From: Triangularia verruculosa | Taxonomy: Eukaryota > Ascomycota > Sordariomycetes > Sordariales > Podosporaceae | NCBI GenBank assembly: GCA_033296885.1 | Contig: MU863910.1 | Span: 210,357-274,356 of the forward strand | DNA: 64,000 bases | Direction of reading: 5' to 3' | Part shown: positions 1 through 12,876 of the stretch, piece by piece | How the letters are laid out: each line of letters begins with the position of its first letter | How positions within the stretch are numbered: the first letter of the stretch is position 1 | Position numbers and translations under genes: made by a program | The notes under the pieces: model-generated | Database searches by the model: none | What the model saw: only the letters and a program-made list of their open reading frames with translations | What the model was told of the DNA's origin: nothing

Positions 1-3000
1 TGCTGGACCTCTGCCAGAGATGCCTGGGCGTACGGCATGCTATCCAGCTGGTCTTTCTGTACGGCTTCAAGAAGACTCAGTAAGGATAGTGGCGTATCAT
101 CCAAGGAGTGGAGCTTCACTCTCTGGGTGGCCATGTTGATGAATGGGCCAACCGCGTCTTGCGAGCCCTCAATTTGCTCAGCGTTGCGGCCCGAGACAAG
201 GTAGCCGAAGCATACATCGTCAGTTCCGGTATAATGTGCCAGGGTCACCGCCCATGCGGCGTGAAAGGCATTCGGCAAAGTGACGCCAGTATCTTCGCAG
301 AAGGTTCGCAAGGACTTCATCCGAGGGAATGAGACACGGAGAGAACGAAGTTCCTTTTGGTTTTCTGGGACGGCGATGCCATCGGTCAAGACGGGAAAGT
401 GGCAGGGTTCGGCGCCGTTGAGGTGTTGTTTCCAGAAGCACAAGTCCTCATCTAAATCACGTTGTTGAAGACTGGAAACAAAAGGGCTGAATAGCGGTTT
501 CGGACAGGCTTCGAGGCTCCCATCATAGCTATGGCCAAGATCGCGAAGCAAAATATCCATGGAAGCCCCATCCATTATCACGTGGCTCATCTCCAACACA
601 CATACTAAGGCGCTGTTGGGAGCGGTGGTGTGGAATACCGAGAAGCGGTGTTGAGTGGCGTACTCTCCATATTTCATGGGCTTCAATGTGCTGGCCAGCA
701 CCATCATTTCGTTCTCATCCTGGCATTCTTGCAGCCAAATTGAGGGCTCCGCGTTTTTGAGCACCACCTGATCGTAACCTCCAGCACGCTGAGGACTGAT
801 TGCATCGATGAAGACGGTTCGAAGGAGCGCGTGATGTCTCACAACACCCCTCCAGGCTCCCACAAGCTTCTCGGCGCTCAAGGTCACATCCACAAGTGGC
901 TTGAAGCGAAGCACTCGCCTGACAGCATAAAAGTCTCCGTCTTTGGTACGACTCATCATCAAGCCCTGTTGGATGGCAGTCACTGGGTAGATGTCTTCGA
1001 TGCCCTCCCAGCCCCGGCCTCCTGTCATCCCATAAAGCCGGGTCTGCTCGAAAGTAGCAATATCATGAGAGGTTAAGTCGGGCATGAGAGCAATGTCAGT
1101 GGCCGTGAGGCGACACCCAAGCGAAGGCAGCATCCTCGCAGCATCCATCAAGGTCTGACGACACGCGGCAACCCAGTTATGGATGAGTGGCTGGTGGAGC
1201 ATGTAACGATTCCATGCAAACCCGAAGCGGAGAGCACCGTGTACGATGACGGCTGAGATCTCAAAGAGAGAAAACCGAATTGCCATGTGTCCAAAGTCGG
1301 CTGTAGGACTTCCAGGGTGTGCCTCACCCGCCATCAGAGCACCTGATGCCGGCTGAAACAAAGCGCCGACACGTTCCAGTTGCTGATATCGGCCCAGGAA
1401 GTTGAACGAGATTTCCATATCCTTATGATGGGTACCCCATCGCTCACGCCCGCCGTTGCTATGGAACCGCGCCGCAAAATAGGGACGACCGTTGCCTGGT
1501 ACCCTCCGTCGAAGGTCTTTGGTTTGGATTAGGGCATCCACAAAGCTGCTCGGTGATGACAGAGCCACGGGAAACAGCGTGGTGAACCAGCCAACAGTAC
1601 GCGAGATGTCAATTTCCGGACGGGGAGGTTCGCGGCCGTGGCCCTCGTTAAAGATGGCCGGCATTGGGCGGTCGTTGAAGACTGTGCGGAACGACCAGAG
1701 CAGCGCTGCCAATAGGAGCTCAACTGTTTCTGTTCGAAGAGGTGCTTGACACTGGTCTGACAACAACATATTTGTGGTACTGCGATCGATATCGAAGCCC
1801 TCACATGCCACGTCACCGTAGAGGTTCGGACGCTGTTGCATGCCCCAGTACTCGAACCTGGCTGGTGGTACTTGGCTAGAGCCCGGGAGCAGTTTGTCAA
1901 GATCCTTTCCTTCGCCTTCTTCTGCCTGGAGCGAACTCCACTTCCTGAAGGGAAGGGACCTGTGGATCACGGAGGCATTGTTATCCAAGATCTCCTCGAG
2001 CTCCTCAAGTACCACCCTCCAAGACACCAAGTCAATGACAAGATGATGCGCAGTCATGAAGAGGACCTGATGACCATCATCACGTCCTTGGGCCACGAAT
2101 AGCTCTGCAGCAATAAGAGGGCCTTGGCGGACATTAAGACAGCCTTGGGCACCGGCAATACATCTATCAGCCTCCTCGGCAGGTAAGATGCTGGGATGCA
2201 TGCGGAGGCGGTAGGAGCCATCCACGTCAGCAGTGATGTACTGCTGCCACTCGCCAGTCTCTCCTCTTTGTTCGAAGCGTGCTCTCAACATATGATGCCG
2301 ATTGACCACAGTCTGAAGGGCGTTTCGCACTACAGCGTCGTCTAGTGGCCGTGCGAGGCGGAGACAAAAGCTCTGATTGAAGTGCTCATCTCCCTCGGCC
2401 TGCCGGCGAGCTTGAAAGTGGTATTGTTGAATGGGAGAGAGGGGGAACCTCTTGATGAGAAACTGTTCTTCCTCCTTGTCTTGAACATCGTGGTCTTCTG
2501 GCTGCGCTAGAATCTTGACAAATCTGGCAAGTTGCCTCAGCGATCGGGCGCGAAGAATATCTTGCACCAAAAGCCCCATATTTGCCTTCTTGGCCTGACT
2601 TGCGCAGGTCATGGCGGTGATGGAGTCGCCGCCAAGGCTGAGGAAACTTCGGTTGTTGACATTTATCTGATCGGCAGGAAGGTTCAGCACCAGGCTCCAG
2701 ATACTACGGAGTTTGGACTCGACATCATTCAGATTTTTGTCGTTGGAGGCATCATCGCGGTTATTGGTGTCGTCGTCGACCAACCCAGCGTCGGGTGCAG
2801 CTTGTTGTCTGATGATGATCTGCTGGCACTGGTCATCGGTGAGGGTTGTTTCAACCCAGGTAGACACGGTCTTGCGGTCCATTTTGCGAGAGGACAGCAT
2901 TGGAATCTCGTCAACGCAGAGCCAGGTGGAAGGCACCATGTAGGCCGGGAGGCGAGCACTCAATCGCTCACGGATTCCCTGCAGGACAGGCTCAGTCACC

Positions 3001-5563
3001 TCGGGGCTTTCAGTAAGCCTTAACGCTGGAGTGGCAGTACTAGTAGGGCTGGTGGTGGTGGGCGTGGCAGAGTCCGGAAGAGAAAGAATCACGATCAGGC
3101 GCTTGGCCAAAGGCCCCTGCTTGGGCAGCAAGACGAGAGCGTGCTGGACACACTCATCCACGGCCAGGTGATGTTCGATCTCTCCAAGTTCAATACGCTG
3201 ACCGTGGAACTTGATCTGGGTGTCTTTGCGACCGACATAACTCAGGGAACCCTTGACCGAATTGTATCTAGCAAGGTCGCCGGTCTTGTAGAAGCGGCGG
3301 CCTTGCATCCACACGAAGCTGTCCTCAGTTTTGGTCGGTTCGTTGAGGTAGCCTCGTGCCAAACTCGGGCCCTCCAGCAGTAGCTCGCCCACACACCCCA
3401 CGGGCACCAAGCGGGTGTGGTCGGTGTGGTCCACAAGCCAGCATCTGACACCACAGGGCATTCCGATATCCGTAGCCTCGGTGGCCGGGTCGACACGCGG
3501 ATTAACCACGGCAGCAACGGAGCTCTCAGCCGGGCCGTACCCATTGACAAGTTCAATATGGGACCATGTCGCGACGTGTGTGGGAGACATAGCCTCGCCG
3601 GCAAGCACTAGCCTGCGCAGCTGGGGGACGGTGGCAGGTGTAAGGAAACCAACAAAGGACGGCGTCAACACAGCATGATCAACTCGCAGGCGGCTCATGG
3701 CGCCTGCTAAGTCGTTCAGCCGGTCTTGCTCGTTGGGAATACAAACGCATGCTCCAACCATGAGCGGTGTCAAGATCTCCACCAGGCTAGCATCAAATGT
3801 ATGTGCTGCGAATTGCAGCACTCGGCAGGTTCCATCGATTCGGAGGGCCGGCGCATGAGACCTCGCGCTGGAACAGAAGGATCGATGCTCGATAACGGTA
3901 CCCTGTGTGGCGGGCCTGTCAGCAACATTGTTGATAAGGAGGGAAATGCTCAATATGATCTGTTACTTACCTTGGGCTTGCCTGTGGAGCCGGATGTGAA
4001 GATGACATAGGCCACATTGCTGCTAGACACGCTGGTGATATCAGAACCACCAGGCTGATGGGTCGGCAGCTCGGGACATTGGGAAATGGTCTGGTCATCG
4101 ACTGGGAGGACAGTCTCCAGACCCACCTCGGTAAGAGTTGGTACAAGCTGACGAGCGCAGAGCACCATCTTCGCTCCCACCGAATCACAAAGACTCCGAA
4201 GTCGCTCGACTGGGTGGGCTGGGTCCAAAGGAACGAAGGCCGCACCGGACTTCAGCACTGCAACCATGGCAATCACTGTCCATTTCTGACGTACACCCCA
4301 AATTAGCTACACACCTTCTCGCAAGGCTGCCGTACCAGGTCAAGCATGCAACGTACCGATTTCTCGAAGCAAAGCGGGATCAGGACCTCGGGTTCTGCGC
4401 CCAATCCAACAAGGCGTGCAGCCAGCCGGCCTGACACAACATCAAGTTCACGATACGTGAGCGTGCCGTCCCATGCGCAGATAGCCTCTGCATCAGGGCG
4501 ATCCAGAACCTGGTCCCCAATGACATGATGCACACAGCGATCCACAGGGTCGATCACCACATCGTTGTTCCACAACTGCACTTGGTCTTCGTTGGCTTGG
4601 CTCAACACGGGGAACGTACCCAGAGTGGCATCCGAAGGGCTCGCCAGCAGAGCCGATAGGATCTTGGCAAAGGTGCTGGCGACAAGATTACCCTGTGCCA
4701 TGGGCATGCCCAACAGCCAACTGTTCCATTCTAGGAAGAGATTGAGGTTTGATTCGCCGCGTTTGGCCAGGAGGCGAAGCTTGTATTGTCGGTCCTGTTG
4801 TTGCTATAGACAAGGCTGTCAACGTATTTTCTAGGGCTGGTAATACAATTTGGTGTTATAGCGCAGAAGGCAGGGATCATCGGTTAGGGTTGGCCACCAG
4901 CAGGGTCCGGGGTCTTGCTCTAGAAGCATTGGACTGGACGAAAACCTGCGTGGCTCTGGCATGTCTCAGACGGTTCTGACATGGTCTAGCAACTGACGAT
5001 GGAGGCATATGGGATCGCGATGCGGTGAGACTAGAGAAAGTAAGGAATGTCTGACTTACCAATGGTAGAACACGACACGGTGCCGACGACCTGGACGAGC
5101 CCCACAGCACGACGGAAGTGTCAAAAAGCGGGTGATCGCCGGAGCGGATCAGTGCGGCCGGAACCGGGGGAAGATGCTTGGCAAAGTCGGCCCTGGCACG
5201 TTCCACGGTCGCGGAGACGGACGCGGCTTCATCAAGGCAGAACCGTGCAACAACAGGATGAGGTGTGTCACCTTGGAATCCAAACGTCACGTCGTCCTGC
5301 CCTGTGTAGCAGCGCAGCAACACTGCCCAGGCGGTTCGGAGCACAGCACCGAGCCTGTCTTGGTCTGCGGCTCTCGACAGCTCAAGCAACTTGTCACGAT
5401 CCTCCTGATGAAGAGCCACCCGGGTTGTCGACGCAAGTGGTTGGCGATTGGGCGCGCTCTCACTCTTTGCTGAGCGGCTAAACGGCGGAAAGCGGCATGG
5501 TGCCACACCAGTCAGGTACGCGGCCCAGTTCATGTCGCTGGTGATGAGGCTGGTGGGGTTCAT
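1..5563 (-). CDS. Non-ribosomal peptide synthetase, N-terminal part (half C-A-T-E-C), runs off left edge
   Basis: A multimodular cytosolic enzyme that activates and epimerises an amino acid and passes it to the next module. Reading leftwards: a truncated condensation-like start (about 5533-5057); an adenylation domain with FTSGSTGKPKG (about 3990, across an intron), VNGYGPAES (about 3530) and a final SRKMDR Lys (about 2885); a carrier domain with LGGDSIT (about 2620-2640); an epimerization domain with HHLVIDLVSW (2019-2060), EGHGRE, RTVGWFT and NFLGRYQQ; then a condensation domain with SHVIMDG (about 545-580), cut by the window edge. The first ATG in frame is 5563; 5533 is a possible later start. 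Clear introns: 3903-3970 and 4286-4356. The stretch 4795-5055 must also be spliced out, as one long or two short introns, which I could not resolve. The order A-T-E-C resembles fungal cyclic-peptide synthetases that begin with a D-residue. Read against GrsA, the specificity pocket is D-A-V-L-V-A-G-V-A-K, whose substrate I cannot name. Confidence 0.93.
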
Positions 5564-7795
5564 AATGACCGAAGAATTGCGTGGATGAGCAGGAGAAGAC
5601 AATCAAAGAATGAGGTGCTCGGTAAAGTATCACGGAATATTGTGGGACGAACTGTGTTTGCTGATCACTCAAGGCTTCAGGTAGGAATTGATTGAAATCG
5701 ATTTTACCAGTGCAGTCTGCACGTCTCACTGAGCATTGATCGATCATGTCTCGGAAAGCCAAGGTGGGACCTGAGTCGAAGAAAACTACATCAGTTTATA
5801 GACTGGGTATCGATTGCCTCATTTCCTCAATTTTTCACCATATCGTCCCCTGGCCTCCCCAACTTTGGCCTCACCCCTTCACCCATTTTCCCGCTGCCCT
5901 GTTTTTTTTTTTTCTCTCGCTACTTTGTTCTTCTTTCAAACACGGGTGGCAGGGATGATTCCCATAATCTTAGCCAACACCCTGCCAGACAGGAACCCAT
6001 ATCCGCCATCCCACGGTGTGAGGTGGCATTTGGAAAAACATCTTGACAGCTGCTAGCTTCTTTTCGAAAATACTACAACACCACATCCATAATCCAGGAA
6101 CGTTGATCAGGTTCTGTCCGTCATGGATTTGGCGGTGGTGGGCCTGGTGGGGCAAAACTCAGAAAAAGATCCGATCATGGAGTCATCAGATCATGCAAAG
6201 AGGATCGACAACACCCTTTCGATTTTTGGCAGGAGAGGATGGAGATCGTTGAGATCAGACGGAGAGACGGTGGCCTAGTGGACAAGAGCGGTAAGTGTTC
6301 CACTATATATGCACTATGACTCCACTGTATAGAGTGGCCCTCGGGGTTAACGGGCCACTGGCAGCAGCTTGGCACTGGTACCAGGGGGCGGTACATACCA
6401 GGGAGGGAGAGATTCAGCAATGCTGGGTGCTTGTTGAGATGGTGGGACGGGACAACGGCTGACAAAATACACGTGTAGATCTGTGGGGGAAGCGGGAGAT
6501 TCCAACCAATTATGTCTGCTAATCGACGGTTAAGCGGCTTGGTAGCAGAGATGACAGGTCGAGGATCGCCCCGAACACAACGTCGAATATAGCCAGCCAG
6601 TTGCCAGCCGCAGCAAGAGTGCCATCGTACCAAGGACCGGAATTTCAAGGGAGTCAGCCCCGAAGTGGAAGCTGAAGCTGGGACACGGGCGAGCACCGGA
6701 GGAAGCAAGGGAGCAGTGGCTGCCGGCTGCAAAGTAGAGCGGCTGAAGGCACACCGGCAAACGCCGCTGACCTACAAGACCAGAAGCAGTGTCACGCTGA
6801 GCAAGATTGCCGGCCGTTCGCGCAATAGGGCCGTGGAGGGACGGGTGCAACGAGGTTGCAGTGGCTGGCTAGTTGTTGTGTTTTTCCGTCCGTGCCAAGA
6901 TGCTTGGGCTCGCCTCAAAGGCTCAGAAAGGGGGGCAGCTGAGAGTTGGTTCAGAGTCTTGGGGAAAGCAGGATTTCTGCAGGCAATTCGCCCTCCGGTC
7001 ATCGCACGGCATAGGGGGGGGGCGGCATGCCCAAGGCGGGACTCGGCATCAACAACTCACAGTGCGCGAGTGCCTGCAGGCCCCAACCGTCAACCAGCGT
7101 CTACCAAGCAAGGGAACCTTCTGTTCCGGCTCAGGTTGCACCATGACGATGGCGTAGCATGACACTGACGCCTGGACTAGGACGGAGCCTGAGGTAGACA
7201 GACCTCGAGTGGACAGATTCTTCACGTAACGGGACGGACTCGACTGGATTCAGCAACTGAGCCGGCTTGTGGGGTGACGTTTGACTTCCCGAAACTACCT
7301 CGAGATTTCTATTTCGCCGATTTGACACCCATGTGGCTTGACTCTATGAGGGTGTGTGGAGATGGGCTGGTGTAATCAGGGGTCGTTTTTGATGCGCTGT
7401 CGGCACTAGGGGCCATAAAATTTCTTTTCGGTATGGAAAGGGGTTTGAAAACCAAGGATGGAGATGGTTACTACCTGCTGTTTTCTCGATATGATCGACG
7501 ACTCTCGAAGGCCTGGTCCCGGAAGCGAGGGAAAGATTTTCAGCAAGATGCAGACAAGAGTCGACAAGATCAAGGACAGGGCGATGGCGGAATGGGCAAG
7601 AGTTAATATGTAGCCGCTCATTTGCGAACCCAGGACTCTGGGTTACCTCTTGTCCCCCCGATTTTTTTCAGTCTTCTGGAACTTCGACTTCTCCTCTGTC
7701 TGGTTCTCTTCATGCCGAGTTGCATGAGACACTGATCACCCGTCCGGTCGACTGTTTGAACACGCGTCTCTTGAGTTCGAACACGCGGTGCACTC
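5564..7795. promoter_or_regulatory. 2.2-kb divergent intergenic region between NRPS and ABC transporter
   Basis: No convincing gene is seen. The interval separates the start of the NRPS (minus) from that of the ABCC transporter (plus), so it probably carries both promoters. It has a pyrimidine-rich stretch with a long T run near 5901-5914 and a C/T-rich run over 5840-5940. Open frames here lack recognisable domains and overlap on both strands. Confidence 0.5.
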
Positions 7796-10700
7796 ATGGA
7801 TCCACCAGCTTCCTCCCCGGTTTCGGCAGCGTGCGCTCATCTTGACGACTCCTTTGGCCCTCACGCCGGTGAGTGTCGAGGTGGGTTCGACTTCACTCTA
7901 TTTTTCGAGGAGACGATCCTCATAATTCCGCCTACGGGACTCATCCTGCTGGTGTCACTACCCAGGGTCTGGTTCATGTGGAGGAAAGCCAAGAAACTCA
8001 CCCGAAGCAGCCACTTGGCGACTGTCAAAATTGCAAGTATCTTTCTCGGTTCAACGCCCCTGATTTTCAGCACAGAGGTACATTTATCTCTAACAATAAC
8101 AAACTCATAGTCGACCTGGATCGCCCTCGCTGTACTACAACTCGCAGCGCTGATCCTCTGGTCAAGGCTCCCTTCCCCCTTCCGAAGCCGGACAACCCTG
8201 GCTGCCGCTGCTCTCACCTTCGTCTCCTCCCTCGCCCTCTGCTCGCAGTCGTACGTGGAGCATACTCGCAACGTACGGCCATCTTCCATCATCAACTCAT
8301 TTCTCCTTGCTACGCTGCTTTTTGACATTGCAAGGGCTCGCACCTTGTGGCTACGGGAGCCTTATGCTGTGTCACTGGACCAAGACGATGACTCCTTTGA
8401 CATCAACAAGGAGAACTCTTTAGCCTACCTTGCCATCACTGCCGTTGTAGTCAAGGGTTTCTTACTCGTGATTGAAGCACTGAACAAACGCAAGTTGCTT
8501 CGGCCCGAGTATAGAGGCTATGGCTATGGACCGGAGGCAGCCAGTGGCATCTACAACCGCTCCTTCTTCTGGTGGCTAAATCCACTGTTCTGGAGAGGCT
8601 TCAAGAAGGGTCGCGTCTTGGATGTTGATAAACGGGGCGACCTTCCTGAGCTGGATAAGCACCTTCAGGCCAATTACAACCATCGGCGTTTGGGTACTGC
8701 TTGGGCAGCAACTGTCGCTGGTAAGTCTATCCATCTCAACTCTGTCGCCCTTATTGCTATCGGAGCTGCTGACACCAGGGCAGGTGGGACCAAGAAGGTC
8801 AAGTCGCCCTATGCCCTCTTGTTGACAGCATTTGGTGTCCTGAAATGGATTGTTTTCGGCACAATCCCACCACGAGCTGCCCTCACGGCACTCATGTTCT
8901 GCCAGCCATTCCTGATCAACCGGACTATCAGGCTCTCACAGGAGCCCATCACCGATGGAAGCACTCAGATTGGGTACGGCCTCATTGGGGCCTACTCTTT
9001 TGTTTATGTCGGTATCGCAGTACGTGTGATCCCCATCACTGTCACATAGGGCCTTGGGAAGTCGAATTGCTGATCCTTGGCTGATAGGTCACAATGGGTC
9101 AATATCAACACAAGACTTACCGCACCATTGCCATGGTTCGTGCAGGCCTCATTTCCATGATCTACCGCAAGACCAGCACCCTCAGCCTCAAGGACATTGA
9201 TCCCGCTGCTTCCATGACGCTCATGAGCGCAGATATGGAACGCATTGTACAGGGATGGCAGACCATGCATGAAATCTGGTCCAATGCAATCGAAGTTGGC
9301 GTTGCCATTTTCCTCCTGGAACGACAGCTAGGCATTGCTTGTGTTGTTCCTGTTGCTCTATCAATTTGTACGTGCTATTCTATTCCTCCTTCGGAATTTC
9401 AAAAAAAAAAAAAAAAAAAAAAAAGGAAGAAAAAAGCATATTATACTAACAAGATACAGTGTCGCTGCTTGGGTCCATGGTGGCCATGAATTTCATCGTC
9501 TCCCGGCAGGCCATGTGGCTCGAAGCCATTGAGAGGCGCATCTCTGCCACCTCGGCCATGTTGTCATCCATGAAAGGTGTCAAAATGTGCGGCCTCAAGG
9601 ATACCCTGATGGCCAGCATGCAAAAGTTGCGGGTAGACGAGCTGCGAATCTCCAAGCGATTCCGCAAATTGATCATCTGGAACATGGTCTTCGGTGAGTC
9701 CCATTTCTCTTGCACTTGGGTGAGACGGCTGCTAACATATCATAGCCTATGTTACCCAAGTTTTCGCCCCTGTTTTGACATTCGCTATCTTTTCCGTTCG
9801 TGCACGGGATACAGGAGACCAGACACTGGACACGGCGCGCGTCTTCACCGCGCTATCATTATTTGCCCTACTTTCTGAGCCCCTGGCGTCTCTTGTCATG
9901 TCCTTGGCGACATTTCTCGGCTCTGTTGGCAGTTTCACTCGCATCCAAAATTTCCTCCAGTCTGATGAGAGGCAAGACCCCCGGAAACGGGACCCTGACA
10001 TGAGTTCGTCCGAGAATTCGCTAGACATGGCCTTGCCAGTTGTCGACATGGAGAAGCCTTCGCCTCATGCCATTGTCGTTGAGAAAGCCAACTTTGGCTG
10101 GGATCCCGAGAAGGGCCCTATTCTCAGCGACATCACCATGTCCGTGCCATGGCGTCAGTTGACCATGGTGGTTGGACCCGTTGGGTGCGGCAAGTCGGTC
10201 CTGCTTCAGTCTATCCTGGGCGAGATTCCCTCGCTTTCAGGGTCTGTTCATCTAAGTTCGACTAGCATTGCCTACTGTTCTCAAAGTCCATGGCACATGA
10301 ACGGCACTATCAGGGAAGCAATTCTTGGCACCGCCGAATATGACCCCAAATGGTACGCAACGGTCCTTCGGGCTTGTGCTCTTGGTCGCGATCTGAAGGA
10401 GCTCCCCAACGGTGATTCCTCCCGCATCGGATCAGGGGGCATCGCTTTATCGGGTGGCCAGAGCCAACGTATCTCCTTGGCTCGCGCTGTTTATGCCCGC
10501 AGAGAAATCGTCATTCTGGATGATGTTCTAAGTGGCCTTGACACGTCCACAGAGAATCACGTGTTTCACAGCTTGCTCGGGGAGAGGGGTATTTTCACAG
10601 AGAGAAAGTCTACTGTTCTCGTTGTCTCCTCTTCGGTCAAGAGACTGCCTTATGCCGGCTATGTCGTCTGTCTCGACCCCAGTGGCACAGTCAGTGCCCA

Positions 10701-12876
10701 GGGGACATTTGAAGAGCTCAACAACGCCGGGACAGGTTACGTTTCCACGTTCTCACTGCCGTCAAGACCTGACTGGAACTTCAAGCCTGAGGATGACCAT
10801 TTCAGTGATGACGATGAAACCACTGATGTCGATCGTCCCAAAGAGCTGCATGAGACTGATTCCGGGACTTCGGTCTCTGGGTCTTCGAGAGAGAGAATCT
10901 CCCAGTCCCAGAGTCCGGAAAGGGCACCCTCCTTTTCTTCGGACATCCAGTCTGACGATGAGGCGGACGCAATAAACACTTTGGATTCTGGAAGACAGAC
11001 TGGTGACGTGCAGATTTACACGTACTACATCATGTCTGTTGGGATCTGGCCTACTTTGATTTTTGTCTCTGGCATTGTTGCTTTTGTCTTTTGCATTTCG
11101 TTTCCGAGTAAGTATTCGGCCAGGATGAACGTGGGGGAAACGTCTTTGCTGACACTTCTGCAGCTGTTTGGGTACAGTGGTGGGCTGCGGAGAACGAGAT
11201 CCGACCAAACGACAACCTTGGGTACTGGATTGGCCTGTACGCCATGTTCGGGGGTATCGCCATCATTGGCCTCACGATCGGGTGTTGGTAAGTACAGTAT
11301 CCCTAGCTTTTCATACCAGAGGCGCAATATGTACTGACTGGCTGCACTTCACAGGCAAATGATCATCAAGATGGTGCCTCTGTCTGGAGAAAAGTTCCAT
11401 CTGGCACTGCTCAAGACCGTTCTCAGCGCACCCATGTCCTTCTTCGTCAAGACAGACACCGGTGTCACCATGAACCGCTTCAGCCAAGATTTGCAGCTCA
11501 TCGACATGGAGCTCCCCATCGCAGCCCTGAACACATTCACCACCCTTATCTTGTGTATTGCCCAAATGGCCCTCATCGGAGTTGGCTCCATTTACGCAGC
11601 CATCTCTTTCCCCATTGTCCTCATTACTCTCTATCTCGTTCAGAAGTTTTACCTTCGCACATCCCGTCAGATCAGATTGATTGACATCGAAACCAAGGCG
11701 CCATTGTACTCCCTCTTTGAGGAGTCCCTCCGCGGCATCGCCACCATCCGCGCGTTTGGATGGCAAGATGCTCTGGAAAAGAAGAACCACACGCTCCTGA
11801 ACCGTTCCATGAAGCCGTTCTACCTCATGTATGCCATCCAACGGTGGCTCACTCTCGTGTTGGATCTCCTTGTAGCAGCCATCGCCGTGCTTCTTATCAT
11901 TCTCGTTGTCCATCTCCGTGGCACTGTTGCCGCCGGCGGTGTTGGCTTGGCACTCCTGAATGTCATCCAGTTCAGCCAGAGCGTCAAGCTTCTTGTCACC
12001 TTTTGGACAACCCTTGAAACACAGATCGGCTCCGTGGCTCGGATCAAGAGCTTCACCAACAGTGCTGTTCCATCTGAGGACCTCCCTGGCGAGGACCAAA
12101 GCCCGCCATCAGACTGGCCTCAGAAGGGCGGCATCGAGATCAAGAACTTCACTGCCGCTTATAATGAGGGAGAGGCAGAGCCCGTATTAAGAGATGTCAC
12201 CCTCTCCATCGCTGCAGGAGAAAAGGTGGCCATCTGCGGTCGAACAGGGAGTGGCAAGACTTGTCTTGTCTCTTCTCTCTTCCGCATGACATCCACCCAC
12301 TCCGGCTCCATCTCCATTGACGGAATCGATACGTCAACGGTTCCTCGCGAGGATGTCCGTCGCCGGCTGGTGGGCGTGCCACAGCATCCCTTCCTGCTGA
12401 AAGGGTCGGTGAGACTGAATGTCGACCCTCTCGGCCAGGCTACAGATGCCCAGATCCAGGCCGCGCTTCAAGAGGTCAAGGTCTGGGACATGGTCCACAA
12501 GTTGGGCGGGCTGGGTGCGGATATTGATAGTCTTAATCTGTCGCAGGGGCAAAAGCAACTATTCTGTCTTGCTCGCGCCATTGTCCGGCCGGGGAACATT
12601 CTCGTGCTGGACGAGGCGACGAGCACGTTGGATGGAAAGACGGAGGAAATGGTCCAGAGGCTGATCAGGAGAAAGTTTTGCGATTACACCATCTTAGCGG
12701 TGGCGCACAGACTGGATACCATTATGGATTTTGACAAGGTGGTTGTGTTGGATAAGGGCAAGGTAGTGGAATTTGGTAGCCCGTGGAAATTGGTCGAAGA
12801 GGCGGGGGAGGGAGGTATGTTTAAGAAGCTGTGGTTGAGGAGCGTGGAGGATGATATCGAGGATGTTCCCGAGTAA
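7796..12876 (+). CDS. ABCC-family (MRP-type) ABC transporter
   Basis: A full-length ATP-driven exporter of the multidrug-resistance-associated type, probably in plasma or vacuolar membrane; next to an NRPS it is a likely product exporter or self-protection pump. Exons: 7796-8032, 8111-8720, 8784-9019, 9088-9367, 9460-9693, 9746-11107, 11164-11287 and 11355-12876, giving 1534 aa, the usual ABCC size. Hydrophobic N-terminal TMD0, then TMD1, NBD1 (Walker A GPVGCGKS, signature LSGGQ, Walker B VILDDVLSGLD), an acidic Ser-rich linker, TMD2 and NBD2 (Walker A GRTGSGKT, signature LSQGQ, Walker B ILVLDEATSTLD). The Asp for Glu after Walker B in NBD1 is typical of ABCC proteins and makes one ATP site weak. 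Intron 1 (8033-8110) appears to use a GC donor (GCAAGT). Intron 4 (9368-9459) holds 24 consecutive A. Confidence 0.95.

Noticed and set aside
6265..6350. tRNA-like A-box (GTGGCCTAGTGGACAAGAG)
   Set aside because: No B-box of GGTTCRA type and no acceptor stem could be formed in the following 80 bases.
11311..12099. 262-codon minus-strand frame inside the ABC transporter
   Set aside because: Shadow of the strongly biased coding strand; the plus strand has clear ABC domains.
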